Virus record (IMG/VR): IMGVR_UViG_3300048580_000440
Location: 1 to 46,282 of that record
Length of the DNA: 46,282 bases
DNA from: a virus
Strand: one strand, 5' to 3'
The notes under the pieces are model-generated. The model saw nothing but the letters and a program-made list of their open reading frames with translations. It was not told the origin of the DNA and made no database searches. Both the position numbers and the translations under genes were made by a program. The first letter of the stretch is position 1. Each line of letters starts with the position of its first letter. This document shows, in pieces, positions 1 to 7,993 of this stretch.

Positions 1-1392
1 TTGGAACGACTCATTGAGGAACGACGCCCCAGCCATGCGATAGGCCGCTGTGCCGGATGCGGCCATGCCAGCGGTCACGCCGCCGATGAGACCGCCGATG
101 CCCGCGCCGACTGGAACAGTGACAATTTCTTCAGGAGTGAGGGCTTGGGGGCCAGCAAAGCCAGCGGCGGCAGCAATAGCGGCACCAGTAGCGGCACCTG
201 CTTTAGTCCCCGCCATACTCGCAGGAATTGCCGCAGCCATCGAGCCAAGCGAGAAGCCAAGGCTCCCACCTGCTTCACGGAAACTCTCACCCACGGACGA
301 GGATGTTCCCGCTGCCTGATTCGCTGCCGTCTTGGCCTGCATCTCCGCGTTGAACGCATCCGCCTCGGCAAATGCCTTCTTGGCACTATCCGAATACTGG
401 TCGGGACGCTCCATGCCTTCGACCAGTTGGTAGAACGCGGCAGGCGCGGTGACGCCAAGTCCTTTAACAGCATCCCAGATGCCCGAAATCGTATCCTTCG
501 CGTTAAAAAAATCTTTCTTTTCAGCCTCCTGCCTCACCCCCTCAATCGCCTGCCCCGCCTCCACCTTCTTCTCGCCGGCCAGTGCGCGGGCCTGGGCTAT
601 TTCCGCCTGACGCGCCTGAATTTCCTGCAAGCGAGCGGCGGGAACACCGCCAGCCAATTCCTGACCTAACGCTTTCTCTTCCTCCATCGCCGATTGATCG
701 GCGGCGTCGGCTTCATCACGCTGAGCAACGGCGGTCTGCACCGGATCAACCGGGGCGGGAGCCTCACGGCTTGACCACCAGGATTCATGGTCGGTGTTGC
801 CAAGATTCGTCGCCTTGACCTTGGCGTCGTATTTCCGCTGCTCCAAGTCGGCGCGCTCGGCGCGGTATTCGTCGTCGGCGACGAGTTGGGCCTTGAGCTG
901 CTTGTGTCGAGGATCGGTCTCCGCCAGCACGGAACCCTCCAGCTCGATGTCCTCCCGAGCCTTCTTGCTCAACTGCTTCGCCTTGAACGCCGGATCTTCC
1001 AACCGCAAAGCGTGCGAGTCGTATTCGGCGGCCGCCGTGCGTTTCTCGCGGTCAAACAGACTCTTGCGAGCGAATCCGCCGACGTTCGGATCTTCCGTGT
1101 AGAGTTCCGCGTCGAACTGCTCGATGCCGTTGCGGGTTTTTCTCAGTAGGCGGCCATTGTCGCCTCCCCATGTTTCGTGGGGAGCGGAAGATTCGTTGTC
1201 CTTCGATGCGATCGCCCGCTGCTCGTTGGCAATCGCTACGCGGTCCCGCTTGTTGATGGATTCATTGGTGATAAACGACTTCCAAATCGGTGTGCCGGAC
1301 CCTCCGCCACCACTCCGTTCACTCGGATTCGCATCGACGGCTTCGCCACGCGCAACGCCTGGCCCTTTCTGGCGGAAAATTTCATCATCCAT
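1..1392 (-). CDS. Large virion-associated protein (C-terminus cut by window start)
   Basis: An open frame of 464 codons runs from ATG at 1392 off the window edge with no stop. The N-terminal 100 residues are polar and disordered-looking. Residues about 110-290 are charged, Glu/Lys/Ala-rich and probably coiled. From about residue 360 there are Gly/Ala-rich hydrophobic stretches (GGSLGFSLGSMAAAIPAS, then a GAAIAAAAGFAG-like run and GIGGLIGGVTAG) like membrane-active segments of internal or ejection proteins. An in-frame TGA lies just upstream, which fixes the start. By position (after terminase, before portal if the genome is circular) and composition it is probably an internal virion or DNA-ejection protein. 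No enzymatic motif is visible in the part present. Confidence 0.7.
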   Translation of the reverse strand, partial: MDDEIFRQKGPGVARGEAVDANPSERSGGGGSGTPIWKSFITNESINKRDRVAIANEQRAIASKDNESSAPHETWGGDNGRLLRKTRNGIEQFDAELYTEDPNVGGFARKSLFDREKRTAAAEYDSHALRLEDPAFKAKQLSKKAREDIELEGSVLAETDPRHKQLKAQLVADDEYRAERADLEQRKYDAKVKATNLGNTDHESWWSSREAPAPVDPVQTAVAQRDEADAADQSAMEEEKALGQELAGGVPAARLQEIQARQAEIAQARALAGEKKVEAGQAIEGVRQEAEKKDFFNAKDTISGIWDAVKGLGVTAPAAFYQLVEGMERPDQYSDSAKKAFAEADAFNAEMQAKTAANQAAGTSSSVGESFREAGGSLGFSLGSMAAAIPASMAGTKAGAATGAAIAAAAGFAGPQALTPEEIVTVPVGAGIGGLIGGVTAGMAASGTAAYRMAGASFLNESFQ

Positions 1393-1459
1393 GAGTGTTC
1401 ATTGAGTTGGTGCCGGAATCCACCGGCGGTCGTTTGCATCCTATCGGGGATGCCCGTTA

Positions 1460-3025
1460 TTAAATTCTCGCTTTACCGGTCCGCAGTTCCTCCGGCGTGG
1501 CCGGACGTTGGGCGACTACGCGCTGGGAGACTGGTTGCGGCTTCTGAATGGCCGGCTTGTCAATCCCCTGCGCCCGGAGTGCCACCTGACCGCCGATGGC
1601 GTTCCGGGTGTTCACGTCGGCATTGTTGAAGATCCCTTGCGTTTCCTTGGCCAGTGCCGGATCTGCGCCGTAAGCGTGCTGGCGTTCCATGGCAGAGGCG
1701 TGCTGATTCATCACGTCTTGGTTCGGCTTCACGATTGCGCGTGGCGCGGTGACGGCCGCTGGTTGGCTGGCGGGTCCGCGCATCGGGAGAGCGGCGGGAG
1801 TTGGTGCCGTCGGGGTTCTCAGTGACGACGGCAAGGCGCGGTCGGCGGCAGCGACGTTCTGGTTGCGGGCTTGGTAGTCGGCGCGCATGGCGTCAAGCGA
1901 CGGTGCTGCCATCGGCGGCTTCGCTGCGCCATACAACGTGTCAGCCTTGGTGTAGGTCTTGCGGCCTCCGACCATGCCTGTGAGTTCTTTGCCTTCGCCG
2001 GGTTCAAAATCGTATTTGCTATCGGGGGCGGGGGCGGGGGCGGGTGGTCCGACGAACGGGGGTGCGGAGGGAGTAGCGGCAGATGTAACTGCGGCAGCGG
2101 CGGGCTGGACGTTGGGCTGGACGTTGGGCGCGGGATTCATTGCTGAAGCTGGCGGTCCGACAAATGCTGGCGGCCCGACAGTCGGAGCAGGTTGGACCCC
2201 AAGTCCTACGGCGGCGGCCTGACCTTGGCTCTTCATCTGGGCGGTCCTTTCGGCTGTCGCCTTTTCTCGTGCCGTGTTTTCGGTGGCGAGGGCTTGATTT
2301 TTCGCAACGTCTTTCGCGGCTTGGGAGTATGGATTCGCGTCCATCGCGGCAAACGGGCTTGCGTCGTTTCCAAGTGCAGCAATCCACTTCCCATCCTTCG
2401 TAGATCCATCGCCAATCGCGTTGATCTTCCCATCAGGACCGGTGGCCAGTCCCGAGGCATCCATGTTGAAATTGTGTGGGCGGGATACGGTGAGCTTCTC
2501 GAAGTCAGCGCCGGGGGCGGGTTTCTCGTCCTTCGCATTCGCCTGCGGAACCGGATTCTCCTTCGCCTCCTTGTCCCGTTGCAGCTTCAACTGCTTCGCT
2601 CGTTCGCTCGGGGCCATGCCTGCGCCGGGGTCGGCCTTCTTCGCATACACCTCGCGCTGGGCGGGGGTGGCTTTTTCGTATGTCCTTTCAAAAATCTCAT
2701 CCGCCTCTTCCGGCGTCTTGCCTGCAAAACGGCCCATCTGATACCGGCCTTGGAAGCGGTCGTTGCCGTCTTTCCCCGGCGTAATCACACGCCCGGAGCC
2801 TGAAAACATCGACTGCTTGGCGCGGGCTTTCGCGTAGAGTTTCGGATCTTTCACCACTCCGTCATCGGTCGGCGGCTGGATCTGATTCACGGCACCTTTC
2901 TTCTTCTTTTCCTCCTTCTTCTTCTCCTTGCCTGGATAGCCCTCAACAATCTCCAGCTTGTTCGCCGCAACGGCTCCTGCTGCGCGTTGCCCCACTCCTC
3001 CAATGTCTTCGTCCTTGGCTGCCAT
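1460..3025 (-). CDS. Pro/Ala-rich virion-type protein
   Basis: 521 residues. The N-terminus has a lysine/glutamate run (KEKKKEEKKKK, residues about 33-43). A charged middle follows, then a long Ala/Pro/Gln-rich low-complexity stretch with repeated VGPPA/PPFVGPPAPAPAP elements. I do not recognise a family. Its place between terminase and the large protein at 1-1392, on the same strand, suggests a structural or internal virion protein. The start codon lies 19 nt downstream of the 17-bp palindrome at 3045-3061, with no convincing ribosome binding site, so this gene probably begins a transcription unit. Confidence 0.7.
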   Translation of the reverse strand: MAAKDEDIGGVGQRAAGAVAANKLEIVEGYPGKEKKKEEKKKKGAVNQIQPPTDDGVVKDPKLYAKARAKQSMFSGSGRVITPGKDGNDRFQGRYQMGRFAGKTPEEADEIFERTYEKATPAQREVYAKKADPGAGMAPSERAKQLKLQRDKEAKENPVPQANAKDEKPAPGADFEKLTVSRPHNFNMDASGLATGPDGKINAIGDGSTKDGKWIAALGNDASPFAAMDANPYSQAAKDVAKNQALATENTAREKATAERTAQMKSQGQAAAVGLGVQPAPTVGPPAFVGPPASAMNPAPNVQPNVQPAAAAVTSAATPSAPPFVGPPAPAPAPDSKYDFEPGEGKELTGMVGGRKTYTKADTLYGAAKPPMAAPSLDAMRADYQARNQNVAAADRALPSSLRTPTAPTPAALPMRGPASQPAAVTAPRAIVKPNQDVMNQHASAMERQHAYGADPALAKETQGIFNNADVNTRNAIGGQVALRAQGIDKPAIQKPQPVSQRVVAQRPATPEELRTGKARI

Positions 3026-3044
3026 GCCTGTGACGATTCATGAA

Positions 3045-3061
3045 CTTTACGTTTCGTCAAG
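3045..3061. promoter_or_regulatory. 17-bp palindromic control element, copy 1
   Basis: On the minus strand it reads CTTGACGAAACGTAAAG, two 7-bp arms around AAA. It sits 19 nt before the start codon at 3025 and 5 nt beyond the tmRNA 3' end. It is identical to the copy at 43371-43387. Confidence 0.7.
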
Positions 3062-3066
3062 AAAAA

Positions 3067-3494
3067 TGGTGGACCACAGGGGAGTCGAACCCCTGTCCAG
3101 AACTGATTCTCCTCACAACTTCAAACATGCTTATCTCCAACCCGGATTTTACAAGGCGGCCGGAGTCCTTGAGGGCGACTGGCTTCATCTTTCGATTCTT
3201 CCAATAGCCTCCACCACTGAATCATCGGCAGGACTCAGACTGTCTTTTGATCCGCTTTGAAGTCTCCCAGTTATCGGATCATTCCGGGGACCGTTACCTT
3301 CCGAGGCTTAGGCTGCGGCCAGTTCACCAGCTTCGGCATAACCGAAACGGGCAAGGATGGCGTCGGCTTCTGCGACGGTCGGGGCGAACTGATGTTTGCC
3401 ATTTGGATTCGTGATCGGCTTTTAAGAGGCCAACCGATCAACCTCTGCATGCTATCGTGAGGGCCTTCTGTTCTGTCGAAACCGGAAGTGGCCC
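3067..3494 (-). ncRNA. ssrA: Transfer-messenger RNA (tmRNA)
   Basis: The 428-nt minus-strand RNA has a 7-bp acceptor stem, GGGCCAC at 3488-3494 with GTGGTCC near 3071-3077 (one G-U), and an encoded CCA at 3067-3069. The T arm is AGGGG-TTCGACT-CCCCT. The 5' tRNA-like part has the typical GGTTTCGAC. The segment CGGTTGGCCTCTTAAAAGCC closely matches the first pseudoknot of bacterial tmRNAs. About 12 nt after it a frame opens at Gly-Lys and ends GELAAA-stop (TAA at 3308-3310), the small hydrophobic ending expected of a proteolysis tag. The tag would be about 30 residues, long for the family. tmRNA rescues stalled ribosomes; here it is phage-encoded, next to two tRNAs. Confidence 0.9.
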
Positions 3495-3529
3495 ATTATG
3501 GTTGCGGGGCTTCCCGCTGTTGCTAAAAA

Positions 3530-3607
3530 TGGGACCAGAAGTCGGGATTGCACCGACGACCTGCGGTTTAGAATTCCGCCGCTCTCTCATTGCTGAGCTA
3601 TTCTGGG
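3530..3607 (-). tRNA. tRNA-Arg (anticodon TCT)
   Basis: A 78-nt cloverleaf: acceptor CCCAGAA/TTCTGGT with the first pair mismatched, D stem GCTC/GAGC with a 10-nt loop, anticodon arm GCGGA-ATTCTAA-ACCGC (TCT at positions 34-36, last pair A-A), T arm GTCGG-TGCAATC-CCGAC, discriminator C and an encoded CCA. It would read AGA codons. It lies 35 nt upstream of the tmRNA on the same strand, probably in one transcript. The imperfect acceptor and anticodon stems are typical of phage tRNAs. Confidence 0.85.
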
Positions 3608-3681
3608 TATTTGGTGGGCGAGTCGCTTGAAATCAGAATCGGTTGCTGCCAAATACAGTGCAATCAAACGACAAGCCCTTT

Positions 3682-3755
3682 TGGTTGCGCGACTCGGAAT
3701 CGAACCGAGTAATGAACCGTATGAGAGTCCCGACTAGCCTTTCGTCACCCGCGCT
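3682..3755 (-). tRNA. tRNA-Met (anticodon CAT)
   Basis: A 74-nt cloverleaf: acceptor AGCGCGG/TCGCGCA with a mismatched first pair, D stem GAC/GTC, anticodon arm GGACT-CTCATAC-GGTTC, T arm CTCGG-TTCGATT-CCGAG and an encoded CCA. The CAT anticodon means Met, or Ile if C34 is lysidine-modified. The 5' end lies 6 nt after the palindromic element at 3762-3778, which probably drives or controls the tRNA/tmRNA operon. Confidence 0.85.
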
Positions 3756-3761
3756 GAACGT

Positions 3762-3778
3762 CTTTACGTTTCGTCGTG
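3762..3778. promoter_or_regulatory. 17-bp palindromic control element, copy 2
   Basis: The minus strand reads CACGACGAAACGTAAAG; the right arm and centre match the consensus and the left arm is degenerate. It lies 6 nt upstream of tRNA-Met and so heads the tRNA/tmRNA cluster. The close spacing to a processed RNA favours a promoter-associated role. Confidence 0.6.
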
Positions 3779-3785
3779 GTGGATG

Positions 3786-4148
3786 TCAACCATTCTTCTC
3801 CGTAGCCTCCATAAACAACTGCGACAATAGATAGCAGAATGGCTCCTCGTTCCCGCTTTCGGCGCGAATCCCTACTGCGTCAAAGATACCGAAGATCACA
3901 TGCGCCAGCTCGTGCGCCAATACCGCATGGCTCGAATACCAGACCAGCGACGTGTGCGGATGATACCATGACGGCTCCATAAGAAACCTCCCGGCTTTCC
4001 CGCTGAGGTCTTCTTCGCGCCCAAACAACTCCATCGCTGCACGCTCGAACGCCTTCCGACTCTTGGTGACGAACACCATGCCGGGGTATGGGCGGAGTGG
4101 GAGTTCTTTTAAATCCTTCCGGGTGAGTTTCTTCCGAACGCTTCTCAT
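3786..4148 (-). CDS. HELAH-motif putative metalloprotease-like protein
   Basis: 120 residues from ATG 4148, which overlaps the terminase stop by ATGA; an ATG two codons earlier at 4154 is also possible, and longer frames run inside terminase. The C-terminal half has HELAH followed about 16 residues later by GNEEPFCYLLSQLF, so an HExxH zinc site with a downstream acidic ligand is plausible. Many phages carry small HExxH proteins of unknown role next to terminase. Metal-dependent peptidase activity is an inference from the motif only. Confidence 0.7.
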   Translation of the reverse strand: MRSVRKKLTRKDLKELPLRPYPGMVFVTKSRKAFERAAMELFGREEDLSGKAGRFLMEPSWYHPHTSLVWYSSHAVLAHELAHVIFGIFDAVGIRAESGNEEPFCYLLSQLFMEATEKNG

Positions 4149-5884
4149 GACCATTGATTTCTCTTCACCGCCGCCCGCTGCATATACGACTCCCTCACCC
4201 GCTCCTGATAAGGAATCGCTGAGTCCAGGCAATAGCTTCCAAATCCAAGCGCAAGCACGGCATCATCGTGATGCCCCGTCGCCGCCTCGCTCCGCCCATT
4301 CGGCTTCACGATGAAATTCCGCAACTCCTTGATCGCCCATGGACAACGGATCTCGATGCCTTCGTTCACCTGCCCCCGGCCTGCCTCCCGGATCATCCGT
4401 GCCAGTCCTTCGATCACCATCGGTCGCGTCCGCAGGTCTGTCATCCATCCGAGTGCCGTCGTCTTCGTCTGCTCGCGCCGGTTGAACATCTCGCGTTGAT
4501 AAATATCCACGTCGCCACGCAGCTTCAGCAGCTCGACCAACCCTCTGTCCATGTTCATTTCGGGAACGATCAACGCCTGCCAGTGGCGCGCCATCCGCCA
4601 GACTTCTTCTTCGAGCACGTCGATGTCACACCAATCGCCAAACCTCTGCCCGTCCGCATGGAGCATATTCCGCATGACTACCGCCGGCTCATTCCACACG
4701 CCGTGCTGCAAGAATCCGGCACGCAGCACAAACACCGCATGGCTGTCGGGGTCATCGCCGCCTGTCTGACTGGCACCGGTCATCGGGTCAATCGCCATGA
4801 GATACCGGCATCCGATTCGCGGCTGCTCCCATCGAACCACCCGCGCTTGCTGCTCGGTCGTCGCCACCCATTGCACGCGGTCAGGTCCGGGGCGATACTC
4901 CAGCACTCCGAACTCACGCGGATTCTCGCGAGCGCGCTTGTCCTGGTATGCGAGTCCTTCGATACTGAAGCGGCCACGGCCTGAACGAAGGAATGCGCTG
5001 AACTCGTCGCTTGGGTAGTCTTCCTGAAACTTGTCGAAGTTTCCATTACACTCGTCACGCAGAGTCATCCGCATCCATGCCATCTGCCATAGATCCAGCT
5101 CCCACTTCTCCGCATATTCCTTCTCGAAGCTGGTGTAGTCGGCAGGGCTAGTAATCGCCTCGCCTGCTGGATCGGTGCGCGAGTCCCTGAATGAGAACCA
5201 CGGATAGAACACTTTGATGTAACCGTTCTGTCCGGCCTTGAATTCCTCGAACGTGATCGCCCGCTGATACCGGTCGTAGTAGTCGCCGGATGCGCCGGAT
5301 GCCGTGGATTCAAGGATAACGATGGTATCCGGCAGAAACTTCACCGTCTTCAGTAGGCCGCTCACCACTTCCGGGGCATTGGCGACGCCTTCGTTTGACA
5401 GCAAGGCCATTTCCGTAACGACGAGGAACTGATAGCCACCTGATCGACCAGCCGCAGCGTTGGCAAGCGTCATCCGGTCCATGCTCGATCCATTGTTGAA
5501 TCGCGCCACCATGTCCTGCACCTTGCACGTCTTCGGGTTGATCGTGTCGTTGTTCGCGTAGATCTTGAGCATGTCGAACAGTTTGCCGCCTTGGTAGTGT
5601 GATCCACCCGCTATGCACCCTGTTGCGCGCTGTGCCTGCAATCGCGTGTATCCAGCACCCACTGAAACGGTTGAGCTTCCTTTGCGTCGAGGCTTGAGAA
5701 TAATCATTCGGCATGGGCGCTCGTTCTCGTGGCACCACTTGATGATGTCGCTAGCGTCCCGTTGGAACTCGTTGCACGTCGGGCTAACGATATTGCCCGA
5801 GTCATCAGCGATCTTCCCGCCTGTCTCCATCCAAGCGGCGGTGTCCCACTTAGCGGCTTCCTTGATAAGCTCGGCGATGTCCAT
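4145..5884 (-). CDS. terL: Terminase large subunit
   Basis: This is the packaging motor: an ATPase plus nuclease that cuts concatemers and pumps DNA through the portal. Of 579 residues, a Walker A-like KPRRKGSST is at about 65-73, the Walker B-like FLVVTEMALL near 154, and the RNase H-like nuclease starts around LMAIDP (about 370). The C-terminal GHHDDAVLALGF is the catalytic acidic motif typical of TerL. ATG 5884 overlaps the upstream stop (TGATG); GTG 5887 is an alternative start. The length is normal for the family. Confidence 0.92.
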   Translation of the reverse strand: MDIAELIKEAAKWDTAAWMETGGKIADDSGNIVSPTCNEFQRDASDIIKWCHENERPCRMIILKPRRKGSSTVSVGAGYTRLQAQRATGCIAGGSHYQGGKLFDMLKIYANNDTINPKTCKVQDMVARFNNGSSMDRMTLANAAAGRSGGYQFLVVTEMALLSNEGVANAPEVVSGLLKTVKFLPDTIVILESTASGASGDYYDRYQRAITFEEFKAGQNGYIKVFYPWFSFRDSRTDPAGEAITSPADYTSFEKEYAEKWELDLWQMAWMRMTLRDECNGNFDKFQEDYPSDEFSAFLRSGRGRFSIEGLAYQDKRARENPREFGVLEYRPGPDRVQWVATTEQQARVVRWEQPRIGCRYLMAIDPMTGASQTGGDDPDSHAVFVLRAGFLQHGVWNEPAVVMRNMLHADGQRFGDWCDIDVLEEEVWRMARHWQALIVPEMNMDRGLVELLKLRGDVDIYQREMFNRREQTKTTALGWMTDLRTRPMVIEGLARMIREAGRGQVNEGIEIRCPWAIKELRNFIVKPNGRSEAATGHHDDAVLALGFGSYCLDSAIPYQERVRESYMQRAAVKRNQWS

Positions 5885-6030
5885 CACTCCGCCTCCTGCA
5901 TCAACTCCACCTTGACCACCTCCAGAACACCTACAACCGAGGCGAGCGTTAGGCCATGAGTGACGCGATAGGCGTCGATCGTCTCTTTGATGTCCTCGGC
6001 CAACGCGGTGATGTATTCGGGTGCATCCAT
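5884..6030 (-). CDS. Small conserved-looking protein upstream of terminase
   Basis: 48 residues from ATG 6030: acidic, predicted helical (EYITALAEDIKETIDAYR), then the hydrophobic LASVVGVLEVVKVELMQ. The frame continues upstream to 6093 but the ATG at 6030 is the better start. It is coupled to terminase by a TGATG overlap. It could be a packaging accessory factor; no family is recognised, and it is too short for a typical small terminase. Confidence 0.55.
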   Translation of the reverse strand: MDAPEYITALAEDIKETIDAYRVTHGLTLASVVGVLEVVKVELMQEAE

Positions 6031-6132
6031 AAGAAAATTTCCCGGTGTCCGCTCTCGCCGGGTCTGAGTGTATGAGCCTGTCAGGTGTAACAACTCACCT
6101 GACAGCCAGCGCGGACCGCTGGAGAATTATCA

Positions 6133-6708
6133 TTAGACCGCAGCTACGGCGGATTTTTCCCAGCCCGAGGTGGAGCTGATGGCGACGTTGGCAGTAGCGG
6201 TGTAGAGGTAGTCGCCATCAATCATCTGGTCGCCCTTGCTCGCGGTGGTGGCATTGACGCCTCCGGTGAGGTTGGTTGCGGCCACGGCAGCGATTGCGCC
6301 GGTGACGGTGCCGGACGCGGCAGCTAGGACGAGAGCGGCGGCAGTCGCATCAGCATTGACGGCCGTGACGACAGCGGAGGCGATAGTCGCGCTGCCAGCA
6401 GTGACGACGATGTTGCGGTCAGTGGTGACAACGGTGAGGACGGCAGAGCCGACGCCGCTGATGAGGTAGGTGATCGTGATCCCGTTGCCTGCGGCACCTG
6501 CGGTGATGGCGGTGTAGAGGATCGAGTTGTCTGCGCCAGCAGGGTTGATCGTGCCAGTGGCGGCGACTCCGACAACGGGAGTGCCGGACTCAGGCCGTAA
6601 GCGATAGCGGCGGCCAGTGGCATCGAGCACGCGGAACTCTCCGTCGTCGTTGCAAAGTCGGAAATAGCCGGGGGCGGGAAATGTCTCGTCGATGTTTTTG
6701 ATGTGCAT
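6133..6708 (-). CDS. Ala/Thr-rich probable virion surface protein
   Basis: 191 residues. The first 45 residues form a polar domain (ETFPAPGYFRLCNDDGEFRVLDATGRRYRL). A long Ala/Val/Thr/Gly-rich beta-strand-like repeat region follows, resembling decoration or Ig-like virion domains. It starts exactly 19 nt from the palindromic element at 6728-6744. The composition is like the structural proteins at 38537-40216, suggesting a head or tail surface role. The function is inferred from composition and position only. Confidence 0.65.
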   Translation of the reverse strand: MHIKNIDETFPAPGYFRLCNDDGEFRVLDATGRRYRLRPESGTPVVGVAATGTINPAGADNSILYTAITAGAAGNGITITYLISGVGSAVLTVVTTDRNIVVTAGSATIASAVVTAVNADATAAALVLAAASGTVTGAIAAVAATNLTGGVNATTASKGDQMIDGDYLYTATANVAISSTSGWEKSAVAAV

Positions 6709-6727
6709 GAACGCGAAGATTCACGGT

Positions 6728-6744
6728 CTTGATGTTTCGTCAAG
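6728..6744. promoter_or_regulatory. 17-bp palindromic control element, copy 3
   Basis: The minus strand reads CTTGACGAAACATCAAG. The arms CTTGACG and CATCAAG are an inverted repeat with one mismatch. It is 19 nt upstream of the start codon at 6708. Confidence 0.7.
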
Positions 6745-6901
6745 AGAATCGCGCTAAAATCCCGGAAAAACCTCAGTACTTGTTATAATGATGTTAATGC
6801 TGAATCGGTGTTCCACGCTCTAGCCCTACTTTTTAGGGCGTTCCACGGGCCTTTCGTCTATCTGATTTCACAAAAACAGCGTCTAACACTGTTCCACGGG
6901 G
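6745..6901. other. Intergenic region with GTTCCACG repeats and a hairpin
   Basis: Non-coding. It has three direct copies of GTTCCACG (6810, 6840, 6891) and an inverted TGTGGAAC at 6919-6926 just inside the next gene. A hairpin GCCCTA-CTTTT-TAGGGC lies near 6823-6839 and a TATAAT hexamer at 6784-6789, without a convincing -35. It could hold protein-binding repeats or a terminator for the minus-strand gene at 6902. Confidence 0.4.
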
Positions 6902-7408
6902 TTATTTTTTGGAATCCTGTGGAACATTTTCCACCCGCGCGATCAGATTTTTCATCGCCGCAAGCATCGCCGGGGACTGGAGGGTGCGCATGTTGTCCTC
7001 TTCGGACTTGTTCACGACCGTCTGGTGGATCTCTTGGCGTTGGACGGGCAGGCCGACCTGATACGCGAGCCAGAGCTTTGCCCCAGCTTCTCGCGCTCGC
7101 CAGTCTGGCTCGTATCCGCCCTCCTTGGTCCGCTTGTCTGCCGTGAGCAGGCTTTTGATCGTCTCCCCTACCTCGGCGCTCGAAACGGTGTCGGCGAGCA
7201 CCTCGGCGATTTGGCGGTTAATCTCGCCTGGGCGGGAGAGGCTGGTGATCGGCCTGCGGCCTTCCGGGAGTTTCGAGTTGATTGCTTCAACGAGGTTTAT
7301 AACGCAAATTAGTTGCAAATGTAGTTTTGATGCAAGAACGAAATCCTCGCGTCCGCGCACGCGAGGCGATTCATATTTTTGAATCATGATCCGACGATGC
7401 GACATCAT
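6902..7408 (-). CDS. Unrecognised protein, possible small terminase or DNA-binding protein
   Basis: 168 residues starting directly after the upstream stop (TGA-ATG at 7409/7408). The sequence is largely helical: SLSRPGEINRQIAEVLADTVSSAEVGETIKSLLTADKR, then WRAREAGAKLWLAYQVGLP and a C-terminal helix PAMLAAMKNLIARV. The size and helical organisation would suit a small terminase or an HTH protein, but no motif proves it. Confidence 0.55.
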   Translation of the reverse strand: MMSHRRIMIQKYESPRVRGREDFVLASKLHLQLICVINLVEAINSKLPEGRRPITSLSRPGEINRQIAEVLADTVSSAEVGETIKSLLTADKRTKEGGYEPDWRAREAGAKLWLAYQVGLPVQRQEIHQTVVNKSEEDNMRTLQSPAMLAAMKNLIARVENVPQDSKK

Positions 7409-7774
7409 TCAAACAATCGTTTGACTTTTTCTAAAGTCAGCAAAGAACGAATCGCCCGAAAGAGTCTCCCGATATTCAGGAATGACCGTCAACGCCTCAT
7501 GAACATCTTTCGGATCGAGCCAATCCCGGCAAACGATATGCCACGCCTCGATGTAGATTTGAAGAATCCTCTGCTGCTTGGTGGCCTTGCTCCAGTAATG
7601 GCAACACGCTCCGGTTGAGTCGGTGAGTCCGAGATGGCGGAACCAGTCCTTGTCGTCGTTCAGATGAGGGATCACGACGATGCGCCCCGGAATTCCGATT
7701 CTCGATGACATGGGCGTCCATGCGATCATGGCGAGTTTGATCGGAACATCTCCGAATGGTTTTGGTGTTTTCAT
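7409..7774 (-). CDS. Unrecognised 121-residue protein
   Basis: A soluble protein with a basic N-terminus, the hydrophobic core RIGIPGRIVVIPH, then HLGLTDSTGACCHYWSKATKQQRIL and an acidic helical C-terminus. No family is recognised. It is translationally linked to the gene at 6902-7408 and lies downstream of the helicase and the repeat region at 7789-7989, so a role in replication or packaging is possible but unproven. Confidence 0.55.
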   Translation of the reverse strand: MKTPKPFGDVPIKLAMIAWTPMSSRIGIPGRIVVIPHLNDDKDWFRHLGLTDSTGACCHYWSKATKQQRILQIYIEAWHIVCRDWLDPKDVHEALTVIPEYRETLSGDSFFADFRKSQTIV

Positions 7775-7788
7775 AGATTTTGATTTTT

Positions 7789-7989
7789 ACCGCAAAGTCT
7801 TTTTTGAACTTTGCGGTTTGCGGTAGGTGGTGATTCTGAAAATGGATGCCATGCCGGCAGGATGAAAACGACCGCAATACGGCCCCCCCTAAAGGGGGCC
7901 TACTTTGCGGTCTTTGCGGTTTTCATTTGAACACTGCCGGGGACCGCAAAGCTGCGGTAACTTTGCGGTAGCTTTGCGGTCTTTGCGGT
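7789..7989. repeat. CTTTGCGGT repeat cluster (iteron-like, possible origin)
   Basis: Six copies of CTTTGCGGT (7809, 7903, 7912, 7961, 7972, 7981) and two inverted copies ACCGCAAAG (7789, 7943) lie in 200 bp, with partial copies TTGCGGT and CTGCGGT. A perfect hairpin GGCCCCC-CCTAAA-GGGGGCC lies at 7881-7900. The segment TTTGAACAC also appears twice (near 7927 and 7997), showing a local duplication. It lies directly downstream of the replicative helicase gene. Iteron clusters by helicase genes are often replication origins or initiator sites; that role is inferred. Confidence 0.6.
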
Positions 7990-7993
7990 TTGT

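Noticed and set aside
75-473. Minus-strand Arg/Pro-rich open frame
   Set aside because: A shadow of the real 464-codon minus-strand gene in another frame, with no protein-like pattern.
1165-1181. CCCCATGTTTCGTGGGG palindrome
   Set aside because: It is within the coding sequence of the large protein, has different arms and no promoter context.
3612-3678. A third tRNA gene
   Set aside because: Only an acceptor-like stem with two mismatches; no D or T arm or anticodon arm can be drawn.
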